Source of the DNA: Aspidapion aeneum
Lineage: Eukaryota; Arthropoda; Insecta; Coleoptera; Brentidae
Assembly (NCBI GenBank): GCA_963576565.1
Contig: OY755039.1
Location: 30,146,602 to 30,210,601, forward strand
Reading direction: 5' to 3'
Length of the DNA: 64,000 bases
Part shown: positions 22,885 to 36,489 of the stretch, piece after piece
Position numbering within the stretch: the first letter of the stretch is position 1
Layout of the letters: each line of letters opens with the position of its first letter
Program-made: the position numbers and the translations under genes
Notes under the pieces: model-generated
Told to the model about the DNA's origin: nothing
The model's database searches: none
What the model saw: only the letters and a program-made list of their open reading frames with translations

Positions 22885-23605
22885 ATAATAATGATCCCAC
22901 CAACACTGCCTGACCTGTTAACAGACCCAAAAATGCCTTAGTCAAAACGTAGGGTCAGGATGTCAAAATATTTTTGCAATTCTAGACAGTTTAAGCTAAA
23001 GTAATGAAACTTGGCACGCACGTTGTCCTCCAAGAAGTGATTTTTTAGCCACCAAAAAAAAAATAAATATTTATATGGCCCCTACGTGGCGTAAGGGGTC
23101 AAAATGGGCTTTTAGTTTATCCCTTAAATCTTCTACACTATTGCATCTATACATCAAGTCTCACCAAATTAGTAATGCTAAATCAAAAAAGAATCGAAAC
23201 TAATAACAAGGCAAGGTAGGGTGTTTTCTCATTTACTTTTTTTTTTATGTTATTTTAGCGAAATTGCATCAAATACTTTATACTTTGCCCCCGGCCCCTA
23301 TAGGGGTTTTAAGGGGCTAACATCGTTTTTTGATCCGATCTCATAATCAGGAAATCACTCATTCTAGATGTCGTAATCTTATCAATAATTGGTGGTCGTC
23401 CATGCGTAAAAGCTACACTGACCATAAGGATATATCAAATGTTTTGACAACTGAAAAATCAGGATTTGCGTGCAAAGTTTTAATACTCTAACTTAAACCG
23501 TTCAGAATTGAACAAATATTTAGACAACCCAACCTTACTTTTTGATTGAAGCATTTTTGGGTCCGTTAACAGGTCAGGCAAGGTTGATGAGATCTTTAAT
23601 AATCG
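22885..23605. repeat. Long inverted-repeat element, about 100-bp arms
   Basis: The left arm (22903-23010) reads CTGCCTGACCTGTTAACAGA then CCCAAAAATGC. The right arm (23485-23590) is its inverse with GTTAACAGGTCAGGCAAGG. The interior has pyrimidine-rich GGCCCCTA-type words and no coding capacity. The arms diverge by roughly 20% by eye. Probably a MITE or foldback element; ends and TSD are not resolved. Confidence 0.6.
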
Positions 23606-23880
23606 AAAACAAGCCAAAATTTGAAGCTGAGCTAATACGAGAAACAAACAATCATCGCATTTTGCATTTCGCGTTAACAGGTGAGTTCTATTATTTTTCT
23701 TAACTTCTCTATATCCTTCAACTAGCAATAGTATAACTCAGGTTTTGCAGTTGCGATCTTTCCGGATCTTTTGTAACAGTGGAGGCTGAAAAATCTTTGG
23801 TGACGTGATTTGGATGTTAATTCTGCTAGAGTATAAAATCGCATGTATAGAATGCTGGACTCAGCGTCAGTTGCTTTCCT

Positions 23881-24010
23881 ATAGGAACACACCACCCTGC
23901 GATAAATTGTAAATGTTTAAAAAATGTTTAATCACTTTATCTGTTATAGGAACACACCACCCTGCGATAAATTGTAAATGTTTAAAAAATGTTTAATCAC
24001 TTTATCTGTT
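23881..24010 (+). repeat. Exact 65-bp tandem duplication
   Basis: ATAGGAACACACCACCCTGC through ATCACTTTATCTGTT occurs twice in succession (23881-23945 and 23946-24010) with no difference. Confidence 0.95.
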
Positions 24011-24054
24011 TTCAAAATTACTTTTTTCAAACGCGATGTCTCAAAAAACACATC

Positions 24055-24955
24055 CTGCACACTTGTAATGGGTTTCTAGTGCACGGCTAATATCGATAAA
24101 ATTTTAATATGTTGTTCATGTCACCTTACTGATCAATAGTTGTCATGGGCCCAATTCCATCCTATGACTAGTTTCGGAGATACGGGGGCAATTCAAACGA
24201 TATAGCAATATAACGGGAAAAATGTTCTGGTTTGATTTTTAAAACTTTTTTTTCCAGAAATCTCAAAAGCTTCTACATTTTAGCATGTTTTTAGCAAAAC
24301 TTGTGATTTCCCTATACTGGGGATATCCAAAAAGTCTGCAAACCTGTAATGAGTTTCTAGTGCACGGTTAATATCCATTAAATTTTAATATGTGTGTCAT
24401 GGCCCCAATTCCATCCTATGGCTAGTTTCGGAGGTACGGAGGCCATTTAAACGATATTGCACTAAAATGGTAAAAATGTTGTAGTTTGATTTTTAAAAGT
24501 ACTTTTGTACGAATCACAAAAGAATCTCTTATGTACATATATTAAGATGTTTTTAGCAAAAAATATAGATTTTCTATACGGGAGTATCCAAGAATTAAAT
24601 TAAAATACGTCGGTGACATAAGATATTCGTACAAAAAAACTTTTAAAAATCAAACCACAACATTTTTACAGTTTTAGTGCAATATCGTTTGAATTGCCCC
24701 CGTATCTCCGAAACTTGTCACAGGATGAAATTGGGCCCATAAATGGATCAGTTAGGTGAGACGAACAACATATTAAAATGTTATCGATCGATATTAGCCA
24801 TGCAATAGAAACTCATTACAGATTTGCAGACTTTTTGGATATACCCCGTATAGAATAATAGTTTGTGCTAGAAACATGCTAAGACGTAGACGTTTTTGAG
24901 ATTCGTGCAAAAAAAACTTTTAAAAATCAAATCACAACATTTTTACCGTTTTACT
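24055..24955. repeat. Repeat cluster: two direct and one or two inverted units, about 290 bp each
   Basis: CTTGTAATGGGTTTCTAGTG, GTGCACGGCTAATATCGAT, CAATTCCATCCTATGACTAG and TTTCGGAGATACGGGGGC recur directly at about 24350-24600 and inverted at about 24610-24955, each with variants. Probably fragments of one MITE family in both orientations; no coding capacity. Confidence 0.7.
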
Positions 24956-25110
24956 GCAACTATGGAGTACTGCTCACATATATGGAGTGCGGCACCCAAA
25001 CATACCTTAAAGCTTTTGAACACCGTGCAAAAACGAGCTATCAAGCTGATCAATGACCCCGCACTTACCTACAGCAAAACCGAACGAGCGGTTGGTTACC
25101 TTATTACCTA
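24956..25110 (+). pseudogene. LINE RT thumb/C-terminal fragment
   Basis: Translation gives TMEYCSHIWSAAPKHTLKLL then NTVQKRAIKLINDPALT, a characteristic post-palm segment of CR1/Jockey-type LINE reverse transcriptases. Only about 50 codons are present; both ends break into unrelated sequence. Confidence 0.65.
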
Positions 25111-25739
25111 TTAACCGATAAAAAGCCGTAAGCGTTTCACGCCGCGGATTCTGTGGGGGCCAGCGTACAGACAAGCATTGTTGAAACGATTTTTGTGTTT
25201 CTTTCACCTGTGTCTACTCGATATGGCGTGGGGTGAAGTTGTCCGTTGGTGTTCATGACAACGCCGCATGCTTTCGCAGGGTAAAGAATCAGGTGTTGAC
25301 CTGCGTACATTATTGAAATACTGTCCGGTCACTGGCGAATTGTTTACATTCGGTTCCGATTCGGATTTTATTTTAATTATTTTGCACAGTGCAGTGTACG
25401 ATGCAATGGGTGTTTAAACCTTTATCAGAGCTTTCACTTCCTAGCAGCTACTTTCGTTAATATGATTGTCTTTCAAGTGCCAATATGTCAGTTTAATGTT
25501 GATGCTTGTAATATCTTTCTTACTCCTTCCTCCAAGGGTCATATTACACAAAAAAACATTTTTTTCATGTAAAATTAAGTGAAAAGACAATAATAATTAA
25601 AACTAAGACGTAACAAGAATTAAAATTATTAAAATAAAACAGACATTACACATTACAATAGACGCAAGAAAAGCAACAATTGTTACAACAGTTACATGAA
25701 TTTATTTGGCCTATCCCAACAACCAACTATCAACTAAAA
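25111..25739. other. Noncoding stretch
   Basis: No gene recognised. The part from about 25540 to 25690 is A-rich. Confidence 0.4.
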
Positions 25740-26002
25740 CCCGGTTCCCACCAACGACTTTCTCGTCCGTGCCCGCGCACGCGTCACATGACTGATATAA
25801 CATTTCATATTGAGATCATGTGACACGTGAGCGGACACCCACGAGAAAGACGTAGGTGGTAACCGGGTGTAACACCTGATTCCCACCTGCGGCTTTCTCG
25901 TGGGTGCCCGCTCACGCGTCACATGATCTTAATATGAAATGTTATCACAGTCATGTGACGCGTGCGCGGGCACGCAGGAGAAAGTCGTAGGTGGACACCG
26001 GG
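25740..26002. repeat. Two adjacent ~128-bp hairpin elements
   Basis: Hairpin 1 (25740-25867) and hairpin 2 (25875-26002) are separated by 7 bp. Each has ends of the type CCCGGT..CCACC and GGTGG..ACCGGG, with inner GACTTTCTCGT and GCCCGCGCACGCGTCACATG. Both halves of each hairpin match, and the two hairpins are related to each other. The arms are GC- and CpG-rich in an AT-rich region. Confidence 0.85.
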
Positions 26003-26589
26003 CTTTAGGTAACTTTTGTTTGCTTCTTGGGTATTTTCGGGTAAAAATAAGGTCTCTTCTTAGGTTTAAAATCAAAATAAAGTTTAAAAATAAATATTTT
26101 GATTTAAGAAAATTACGTGTTTAAAACATAAAAAGGTAGGTATATTCACTAAATTTCAAAAAAGCAAAAAAGATCGGGCGAGAAAAAAAAAGTTTTTTTT
26201 TTGATAATTTTAGGCGATTTAAAAATATAGGTTTTACAAAAGTTATAGAGCTTTCTATTGCCTATAACTCTTGAATTTAACTTCTTTTCATAGAAGGCCC
26301 AGTTTCACTGGGAATCGTGAGAAACCATTATACACTCCTAAAAGTTTATTCAGTTTCACCCTAGTAACTCGGATCAAGTCTAATTTTTCCCGTTTACTGC
26401 GGTAAATTTTCTTTCATTTTTGACAGTTTTCATGCCGTTAATATTGTTTCTATTCCAAAAATTATTTGCACTGATCCAGAAACTTTTTTTATTATAAAGA
26501 TCATTAAATATGTAAAGCAAACAAGATAATTTAAGGCCAAGATGCAAATTAAACAAGGACCAAACGATCATTATTTTTTGCATAGGCAA

Positions 26590-27650
26590 CAAGCAGAAAG
26601 GTCAATCAATTCAAACTTCAAGACATGTGTCTTCGACTTAAACCTCCCTTTGTACTTCCTCAAGGCTCTAATCTGGGACACATGGTCATCTTTCAGATAT
26701 CGTCGCCCAGATGTTAAAACCTCGTATCTCAAAATTTTTTGATAAGAGTTTAATTAAGAATCTGAATTTATATTCCATCGATTTCAAAATCTAGTAGCTA
26801 GATTAGGTAACAAAGAGCATGCGCTGTTCTAAATATAAATTCCTCGTATCTCGCGACTGGATGTAGCATAAGCATTTGACAAAGTGTGGCATAAAGGCCT
26901 TAATTTTAAAATAAAACGGTTTCTGCCAAAAGAATATTCGGATATTTTGGAATCATACATATCTGATAAGACATTTCAGAGTAAAACAGGAAGACTCATA
27001 CTCAAATTTAAGAGAAATTCAAGCAGATGTGCCCCAGGGTAGCGTACTAGGCCCTTATCTATACTTATTATTCACTTGCGATATCCCAAAGCCAGAAAAT
27101 TATCACTTGATGATACTGGTTTATTGACGGTAGAAAAATCTATTGAAGAATACATAGAAAAACTTCAGGATGCAGTCACCCAAGTTCACAGTTGGACCAC
27201 AAAGTGGTGAACAAAATTAAATGAGACCAAATCAATTCATGTTGATTTTACAAACAAAAATATAAATCACATACAAATAACAATTAACAACATTCCCGTA
27301 CCATATTCAAATCAGGCAAAATATCTCGGTAGGACACTAGATGCCAAATTGTGCTGGAAAGCACATGTTAAGAAACAAAAAAAGGACTTTAAGATAAGGT
27401 ATAGAAAAGTGAACTGGATGGAGTTGTGCTAAAGAGAGTAACATTCTAGTTTTACACAGACTTCAAAATAAAGTATTAAGAAACATTGTGAATGCACCTT
27501 GGTACGCTCGAAATAGTGACCTTCATTGGGATCTAAAAATCGAAACTGTAGAAGAGACTATAAAAAAGTAAGCAAAAAGCCAGCTTCTAGACAATACTAT
27601 GCTAGTTCGAGGACTAAAATGAGTGAAGACGTTTGAGCTAGTAAACTAAG
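26590..27650 (+). pseudogene. Jockey-type LINE RT remnants
   Basis: About 26640-26690 encodes a separate RT scrap with LPQGSNLGHMV. From about 26862: LDVA then AFDKVWHKGLN, LESYISDKTFQSKTG, DVPQGSVLGPYLYLLF, then after a frameshift DDTGLLTVEKSIEEYIEKLQ, VHSWTTKW, TKLNETKSIHVDFTNK, SNQAKYLGRTLDAKLCWKAH and LQNKVLRNIVNAPWYARNSD. This order is diagnostic of Jockey-clade RTs. Stops and at least three frameshifts kill it, and only the DD of (F)ADD survives. Confidence 0.75.
26690..26865. repeat. MITE-like repeat with CCTCGTATCTC ends
   Basis: Starts GATATCGTCGCCCAGATGTT followed by AAAACCTCGTATCTC, and ends at an inverted CCTCGTATCTCGCGAC-related word. A second, inverted copy lies at about 27870-27955 (GAGATACGAGGTTTTAACAT then CTGAGCGACGATAT). 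The first copy sits between two LINE scraps. Confidence 0.55.
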
Positions 27651-28238
27651 TGAATTACATAAAACAAAAAAATGCTATGAACTCAACACAAGTCTGAGTT
27701 ACAGACGAAACAAAGTAGGGAGAACTTTTGAGTGAACCCTAAGATTAAATCTGACTTTTCTAGTAAATTAAGATAAAACAAAATTGCTAATTAGTTTACT
27801 GACTAAATTGTAATACAATAAACACAGTGTGACAAGTAAAAAAACATCTCCCGACTGGAATAAGTCAGATATCAAAACCTCATATTTCTCATTTCCAGAA
27901 AATTGTGTTTTTGTGAGATACGAGGTTTTAACATCTGAGCGACGATATTGCGCCACTAGACGTAATAATAAGCAACAAAAATAGAAAAGCAAAGGGGAAC
28001 AACAAAAGATAAAGGGAAAAGAAACTCGGCGCAGCTGGCAAGACATCTGCAAGGAACAGGGTTCAATCGTTCACCTAGAAAAAATTTACACAAAGACGCG
28101 TGTGTACACACGTGATGTAGTAAAGTAGTACAGGGTGATTCAGCATTTGAGACAAAAATATCTTTGTTTTTAGAACAGATTAAATTTTGCTAATTTGTAA
28201 AGATATAATTGATAAATAAATATGATTAAATATAAACA

Positions 28239-28711
28239 ATGGAGAGGATTATCAACCTGCATATCAAGGAGAAACCCTCCAGGGTTCCGATTAAGTCACA
28301 ACAGGCGTACACCAAGGGTAGATCGGTTGAAACAGCACTACACGATGGAGTAAGTACAATTGAAACCTCCCTCAATAACAAGGAGTATACCTTAGGTACG
28401 TTTCTCAATATTGAAAGGACCTTTAAAAATATCAGAACCGAGGCAATCATGCATTTGCCGGTGGGTAGACATGTTAAAGAGAAAGTAGTAAGGTACGTCC
28501 AAAGAGGAACTATCCAGGGGAGAGTCCTACCTCCTACTCTTTGGCCGAGAGCACTTATTAAAATGTGTGTGTGTCGGGAAAATTCTTAAATACCTTAAGC
28601 GACCTCACAGATATGACTCCGAGCAAACTCCTGGGTTGGGTTAATCAGAGTGGTCTTTCTCTGAACGCAGGTAAGAAAGAGCTAGTATTATTCACCAGGA
28701 AGAGAGTGATA
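28239..28711 (+). pseudogene. R1/Loa-like LINE RT remnant
   Basis: Translation gives SQQAYTKGRSVETALHD, VSTIETSLNNKEYTLGTFL, then NIERTF (LD-x-E-x-AF position), VGRHVKEKVVRYVQRGT and a degenerate (G)TIQGRVLPPTLW (the PQG block). After a deletion it gives KLLGWVNQSGLSLNAGKKEL and VLFTRK. The YADD region is missing. The frame breaks exactly where the half-hammerhead repeat begins (about 28712). Confidence 0.7.
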
Positions 28712-28830
28712 ATAAGGACGAAACAGTTAACTGTCAACAATTATTAGGTTTCCATTAGATCTTGGACCCCCGTGCGGTTAGGCTTTTATTAAGCTACCCA
28801 CGGAAAAATATGAAAGAAACAAAAAGGTTG
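28712..28830 (+). ncRNA. 5'-truncated hammerhead repeat copy (non-functional)
   Basis: Starting at ATAAGGACGAAAC this matches the right arm at 37771-37890: the stem II 3' strand, GAAAC, AGTTAACTGTC (stem III and cleavage triplet), then TTATTAGG, GATCTTGGACCCCCGTG and GCTACCCACGGAAAAATAT. The CTGANGA strand and the 5' side of stem I are absent and replaced by LINE sequence, so it cannot self-cleave alone. Confidence 0.75.
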
Positions 28831-31648
28831 CTTTACGGGGCCATGATGAGTCTGAAACTGGTGCTAATTCGAGCACTTTGCGCATGTAAAAGAAGGGCGA
28901 ATAGACTTTATCTATAAACTAAAAACTACACCAAGTAGCTGCTTGTTTGTAAAATGATAAAATAAAATTGTTTAGGTAAGTTTTTTATCTCCATTTCCAT
29001 GCCATATAAATTTCTGCCCCCCAATTTATAATGTCACCAGCCACCACTGCTTCTCACTCTTCTATTTTCTTACTTTTGATGGTTTTGTCACTCTTTTTCT
29101 TATATTAACTGATATCTTGTTTCATAAATCGATAGAGCTTCTTTGTCGACGAAAATATAGGTCCAAGTTTTTACTTAAATGGTCTTTTGTCCTGAAATTT
29201 TTACCTCTACCTTGATTTTTATTTTTCATGTCAAGCAGTCCAAAGTTTCAAAGGTGATAAAGAAAGCAAGTTGCGACGCCAAATTGGGGTGAAAATAGCA
29301 AGGGAAGGATATGAATCATAAGCGTAAAAATAAGGGAATACACTTGGGTTTTTCATTGATCCCAGTCTTGGAGCATGGACCAATAGAGGAAGCTTAATTC
29401 CAAATCATAGGCAGTTTGTTTTTTCGTGAACATCCAAAATATCACGATGTCGCTTACTTGTAAATAGCTGTAATTTGAAAATACTAATCTTTTTGTACAG
29501 TTTTAGGTATTTCTAGAAAAGATAAGAAAAAAATAAAAAAAGATAGGTAAAGATCGCAGCATTGGTATAGCAAGCCGTTTTTAGGCTACAGAGGGTTTTT
29601 AAAAGGTCTGAATTTTGGGAGGGGGTATATTACATACCAAGGGATAAAAAGACACTTTTATCACGAGGTTTATAGGCTATTTTTTACACTTTTAATTTAT
29701 TTTACGAGTTTGTTTTTTAAAGTTTTTTTTTAAAGAATTTAAATCTCGAATTGAATTATATCTGTCACTTTTAGCTATTTAGATACTACATAAAGTTTTT
29801 ATTTTTCTTATGGATTGACACTCTTTTTATTCGATTTTTAAAATGAGCATAAAATTTCCTTGAAAATGTCGTATTGCACCCAATAAATTATTTTTAAAAT
29901 TTTTGTCTTTTATATTTTAATTTTTATTTTTAATTATATTTGTAATTTAACTATTTTAAAATATTTTAAACCGAGCCAACAAATTAAAATATAAAACAAC
30001 AAAATATTTTAGGAATGAGCTTTAAATTAAATTTATATGAATAAATAACATATTTTAAATAAATAAGATTAAAATTTTCGATTTTTAATAAACATAAACA
30101 AAAAATATACAAAGAATATAAACAAAGACCTGTTTTTAGAAGTCTGTAAATATAAAGAAAAAAAAGGGCCATTCCATAAAGAAATAAAAGTATCATGTAA
30201 TATCTAAAAAACCACAAGTGACAGATCAAATTAAATTTGACCGTTATAAAACTTTAATAAAAAAATCGAAAACAAAAGAATTTACAGCTAAATAGAATTT
30301 TAATAGACAAAAAAGTTATATCTAAGCCTCCTCCCTTAATGCAGACATTTCTAACCCCCCCCCCTTCCCCCGTTGCTAAAAAACCACTTGCTATATCAAC
30401 ATGCCTATTTTACCTATGAGCTTGTTTTGAAAATCGAGTGTCACAAGTGGGAGTAATTTTTTTATTTGCCATTAAAACACCTGCAACCCTCAAAAACATC
30501 GAAGTTAAGACACTATGTACATATTATTTTTGAGGTGACCAGTTTCGATATTTTTCCAATACAGGAAAGGCTGGTGTGTTCTTATTAGTTGAGAGGCCTA
30601 TGGTATCCCGTGGGATAGCTGTAGAAGGTTTTTTTAAGCTACGCAAGATTGATAATAGATCACATTATTTTAATTCACAGGGTGTTTGCCTCCAATTTAA
30701 GTAGGAGGCCCGGTGTGACGTCATAAATCCAAGATGGTAACTTTTTTCATGTTTTTCACAAAGTTTTGCTTTCAATTTTTGCCAGATCGGCTTTAGGATT
30801 CAAAAGGAAATTTCTTCGGCTTTAAAAATAAGTTTTAAAACCAGACATGTGGGACAGTAAAATTTAAGAAAATAAAAAAAAATTGTTTTTTCGACACCTC
30901 TCATTTATTTAAATGCCTATAAACGGTGCACCATTGATGTAAGGGGGGCCTGTTATACATCGTTAGAGAGTACTTTTCATCAGCCTCAATAATTGTTACT
31001 TAGTTGTTTTTTGCCAAGTTAAAAGTTTGCAAATAATTTATAAGGATTTCTACAAACACATTTACTTTTATTTCAAGGCGGCTATTTAAAAAATATATGT
31101 CTAGCTTAATAAGTGTTTAACTGTATACAATGGGTCTTTAACCAAAAATATTTTTTTGAGAAAAATATAGTGCTAGGGATAAAAAATGCTATAAAAAATA
31201 TAAAAAAAATGTTCCCCTTTTTTCGTACGCTAATGGAATGTGCACCACTGCCGTCAGAAGGTACTAAGGTACATCGTTGAAAAGGAAATTGTATCCACTT
31301 GAAAAGTGATCTCCAGAAGATTTTTGGAAAAGTTGACTGTTTTCGAGTTATTAGCAAACAACTATCAAAAAGCACGTTTAAGGGGGGAACCACCTCCCTG
31401 CCAGGGTTGGGGGGGGTGGTTCCCTTTCGTAAAATGTTCAGGCGAGTCTTATGTCTATCCATACCAAGTGTGTTGCTTCTATCGTTAAACGCAGCATATC
31501 GCTTGAATCTCGGATGTAGGGCCTGAACTATATGGATTGATTTAAATTGAGACTTGGTAAAAACCATTTATCTTAAAAGTCTTTTTACAAGCTTTTTATT
31601 TAGCTTATTCTGTCTAACTAACTATCTAACTATCTATCAAATCTTGTG
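28831..31648. other. AT-rich, no gene recognised
   Basis: Long open frames here (29984-30229 minus, 31106-31567 minus) have low-complexity or hydrophobic AT-driven composition and no recognisable motif. About 30680-30740 contains a CAGGGTGT word like MITE termini elsewhere. About 31380-31430 is a GGGGGGAACCACC/GGTGGTTCCC inverted repeat. About 30900-31350 shares style with the subterminal repeats of the 4.7-7.1 kb element (ACATCGTT, GAAAAGGAAATT). Confidence 0.5.
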
Positions 31649-32008
31649 AAGCGTTTTTGACACACTTCCCATTATCCGATTTGGATGAAATTTGGTACAC
31701 ACATAGTGGTCCCATGACAATACAACATTAAGAACAAAATGTCCTCCCACCCCTACCCCCACCCCTTCTATAGAAAAATATGTTTTTGACACATTTCCCG
31801 TTATCCGATTGGGATAAAATTTGGTATACACATAGTGGTCCGATGATAATACAACAATAAGAAAAAAATATCCTCCCACCCCTACCCCCACCTCCTTCTA
31901 TAGAAAAATATGTTTTTGACACACTTCCCGTTATCCGATTTGGATAAAATTTGGTATACACATAGTGGTCCGATGATAATACAACAATAAGAAAAAGAAT
32001 ATTTAACA
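31649..32008 (+). repeat. Tandem repeat, about 131 bp, 2.7 copies
   Basis: Repeats CGTTTTTGACACACTTCCC, TTATCCGATTTGGATAAAAT, TTGGTATACACATAGTGGTC, ACAATAAGAAAAAAAT and CCTCCCACCCCTACCCCCAC, starting at about 31650, 31780 and 31911. The minus-strand open frames are artefacts. Confidence 0.9.
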
Positions 32009-32811
32009 TAGCAGGTCATCAAAGATATGTTTGATGTGCCGCAATGTTATGCCATTGCCATACATGTCTGAGAAATTCTGGGGTAGCTTGGGTCGGGTTG
32101 GGTGGTTTTGGTACCTCTGCATTTTTCTGCTAGATTGATTCTTGCAAATAGTGATATTTAATTGATACGGATATCTTATCGTGCCAGCAACGTCAAAATT
32201 TCCATCAGTCGGCCATCGCTTTTATTATTATGATAATATTAGAATGTTAGAAAATTATTTTTTAATTTTTAGTGCATTTTATAAAAGCTTGTGACTTAAA
32301 TTTTTTTTTACCAATTTATTACCAATGACGTCAATGCTTTTTACACATTTTTATTATGGATTATTTTAATTACGAGACTTGGTTCTAAAAGTTTTAAATC
32401 TTACAAGTACTTAGGTTTAGCGATGCGGCCTTCAGTAAACTTCGCTAATAAGAAAAGAAAAACATGAAAATTCAAGACGGCCTTCTCAAGTAAGCGTATA
32501 GAAATTAAATATACTCAGCAGACGGAAACCAGTTCTGCGTGTTTCACGCCATTTGGTGCAATTTATTTCTGCCGCGTACTCGATTGGCCGGCGTGGCCCA
32601 ACGAAAAAATCGAGTTCAAGGCTGTGCATATAGCTGTTTATTCACAGAGTGCTCACGCATGCAGGAATCAAGAATTCAAGAGGTACTCGTACTACTGACA
32701 AAATATTATTACTGCTGAACTGCAGAATGTTGTCTGGTCGCCACACTATTCGTATGCTATCAATAGAAGGAAAATATTTGCTGAATGAACAAAAGATAAA
32801 CACCTACCTAT
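32009..32811. other. Noncoding stretch
   Basis: No gene or repeat family recognised. There is a somewhat GC-richer part at about 32540-32720. Confidence 0.4.
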
Positions 32812-34452
32812 ACAAGGTGTAACTAAATAAGTGTAAAACATTTAAGGGGTGATTCCTCATCGAAAAAAAAATAGGATCTTTCATATAAAGAAATTTCATT
32901 GGAGCATCCCTTGTTAAGATACACCCCCATAAAGGGGGTACATAATTTTTTTTTCACAAGCACTAAAAAAGTTATAATATTAAAATTAACCTGACATTTT
33001 CTACTACCAAAAAGACACGTAGCCGGTAATTTTAAGGGGGTGGCGGAACAAAGATCGAAACACAAAAGTTCGAAAGACAAAAGATCGAATACAAAAGATC
33101 GAAAAATAAAGGATCGAAAAGGCAAAAGATCGAAAATACAAAAGATCGAAAAACAAAAGATCGAAAGACACAAGATCGAAAATACAGAAGATCGAAAAAC
33201 AAAAGATCGAAAAGGCAAAAGATCGAAAATACAAAAGATCAAAAAACAGAAGATCGAAAAACAAAAGATCGAAAATACAGAAGATCGAAAGTACAAAAGA
33301 TCGAAAGACAAAAGATCGAAAGCCAAAAGATCGAAATACAAAATATCAGAAGACAAAAGATCGAAAAAAAATCGCAAGAAAATAAGATCAAAATATACAA
33401 AATGACGCGTATCATGTTTGCTTAGGTATGTTCACATAAACAGTTTAAGCAAAATCAGGTAAGGTAAAATTACCTAACCGTTAAATAAACCAATGGCTTG
33501 TCATGCTTAACATAAATCATATAGTTCGATAAAGGGGTCTCTTTTTGAATCATATGTTTTCAAAAAAAAAAAACTTTCCTGATTTCTTTCCCGGGATCCT
33601 AGAGGGTTTGTAACTAAACCGAAACGAACCGAACCAAACCAAAACGAACCGAACCGGTTCGGTTTGGTTTTACACCCTGTAGGATCCTGGGAAACATTTC
33701 ATGAAAGTTTTTTTTTAAATATATGTTAGAAAGAGACCCCATAGTCGAACCGGTTTGGTTCGGTTTAGTTACACACCGTCTAAGACCCCGGAAAAGAAAT
33801 CAGGAAAGTTTTTTTTTTGAAAAACTATGTAATAGCGATATTTTGAAAAGCGCTTTTTTCGATCTTTTGTACTTTCGATCTTTTGTACTTTCAATCTTTT
33901 GTCTTTCGATCTTTTGTTTTTCGATCTTTTGCATTTTCGATCTTTTGTTTTTCGATCTCTTGTACTTTCGGTCTTTTGTTTTTCGATCTTTTGTGGTTCC
34001 GATCTTTTGTCTTTTCGACCTTTTGTATTTTGATATTTTGTCTTTTCGATCTTTTGTTTTTCGATCTTTTGTATTCGATCTTTTGTCTTTCGATCTTTGT
34101 TCCGCCACCCATTTTAAGGGGTGGAAAACGCAACCCCTAAAATTTATTTCCAATGTAACTTCTTGTCTTATTATTTGTTTACCATTTAAAAATATATTTC
34201 CAATAGCCTGTTTCATTGTAAACAAAAAATGTCTTGGATTTTTTGCCCAAAATAAACCAGTTTGCGGCAAAAAATTATTTTACGAACAACTACAGAGATA
34301 CATCGTCATAAATGTTATGTACCCCCTTTAAGGGGCTGTATCTTAACAAGGGATGCTCCAATGAAGTTTCTTTATATGAAAGATCCTATCTTTTTTTCAA
34401 TGAGGAATTAATGTTAAATGTTTTACACTTATTTAGTTACACCCTGTATACA
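32812..34452. mobile_element. Foldback element with minisatellite arms (1.6 kb)
   Basis: Outer arms: left from about 32812 (GGTGTAACTAAATAAGTGTA, AAACATTTAAGG, CTTTCATATAAAGAAATTTC, GGAGCATCCCTTGTTAAGAT) and its inverse to about 34450. Middle arms: GGTGGCGGAACAAAGATCGA at about 33039 and TCGATCTTTGTTCCGCCACC at about 34090-34110. Between them are head-to-tail GATCGAAA units facing each other (33040-33400 and 33855-34105). The centre (33535-33835) is again palindromic, with CTTTCCTGATTTCTTTCC and CCGAACCGGTTCGG words. Ends of the TATACA(G)GGTGT type suggest a mariner-like MITE origin. No coding capacity. Confidence 0.85.
33045..33400 (+). repeat. GATCGAAA minisatellite, inverted partner at 33855-34105
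   Basis: About 20 units of ACAAAAGATCGAAA with 13- to 16-bp spacing, the variable part being AT, AA, AGAC or AGGC. The opposite orientation fills 33855-34105. Long Lys/Arg- or Phe-rich open frames on both strands come from this repeat and are not genes. Confidence 0.9.
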
Positions 34453-36082
<1,630 letters not shown>

Positions 36083-36489
36083 GCAAAAAGCGGTGCTGGC
36101 CACAGGAAAGCCGGCTTAGAAAAAGAAAAAATCATTTAGCATGTGTTTAGATAAGAATAGAAACATAAGGATTTACCCCGATCTCAGCAATCTCTGGCAG
36201 CCCATGAACCAAAAATTAAAAGAAGAGTGGGAACATCGGAGAAGAAATTCTACACCAGAGTTGGCGGGAGAACAAACAAGGTCTGTTACGGCATCGACAG
36301 TGTATTTTATTTTAAATCTGCGTAGTAGCAAGAAAAAGGAGGGTATAAAGTGAAGAATTTGCTTCTATTAGGATATCTAAACACCTGCTAAATTAGTTTT
36401 TCACTTTCTGAGCAGGCTTCCCCATGGCCAGTATAGCTTCTTCCTATATGGTAGAGTATAACCAAATTGGAATTGTGTATTTTTTTTCA

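Noticed and set aside
29984..30229. Minus-strand hydrophobic 81-codon frame
   Set aside because: Leu/Ile/Phe/Tyr composition follows from AT-rich DNA; no start context or motif.
31106..31567. Minus-strand 153-codon frame
   Set aside because: Spans low-complexity G/C and A/T runs and an inverted repeat; no recognisable domain.
33040..33405. 121-codon Lys/Arg-rich open frame (and antisense Phe-rich frames to 184 codons)
   Set aside because: Entirely produced by GATCGAAA minisatellite periodicity; mirrored at 33800-34331.
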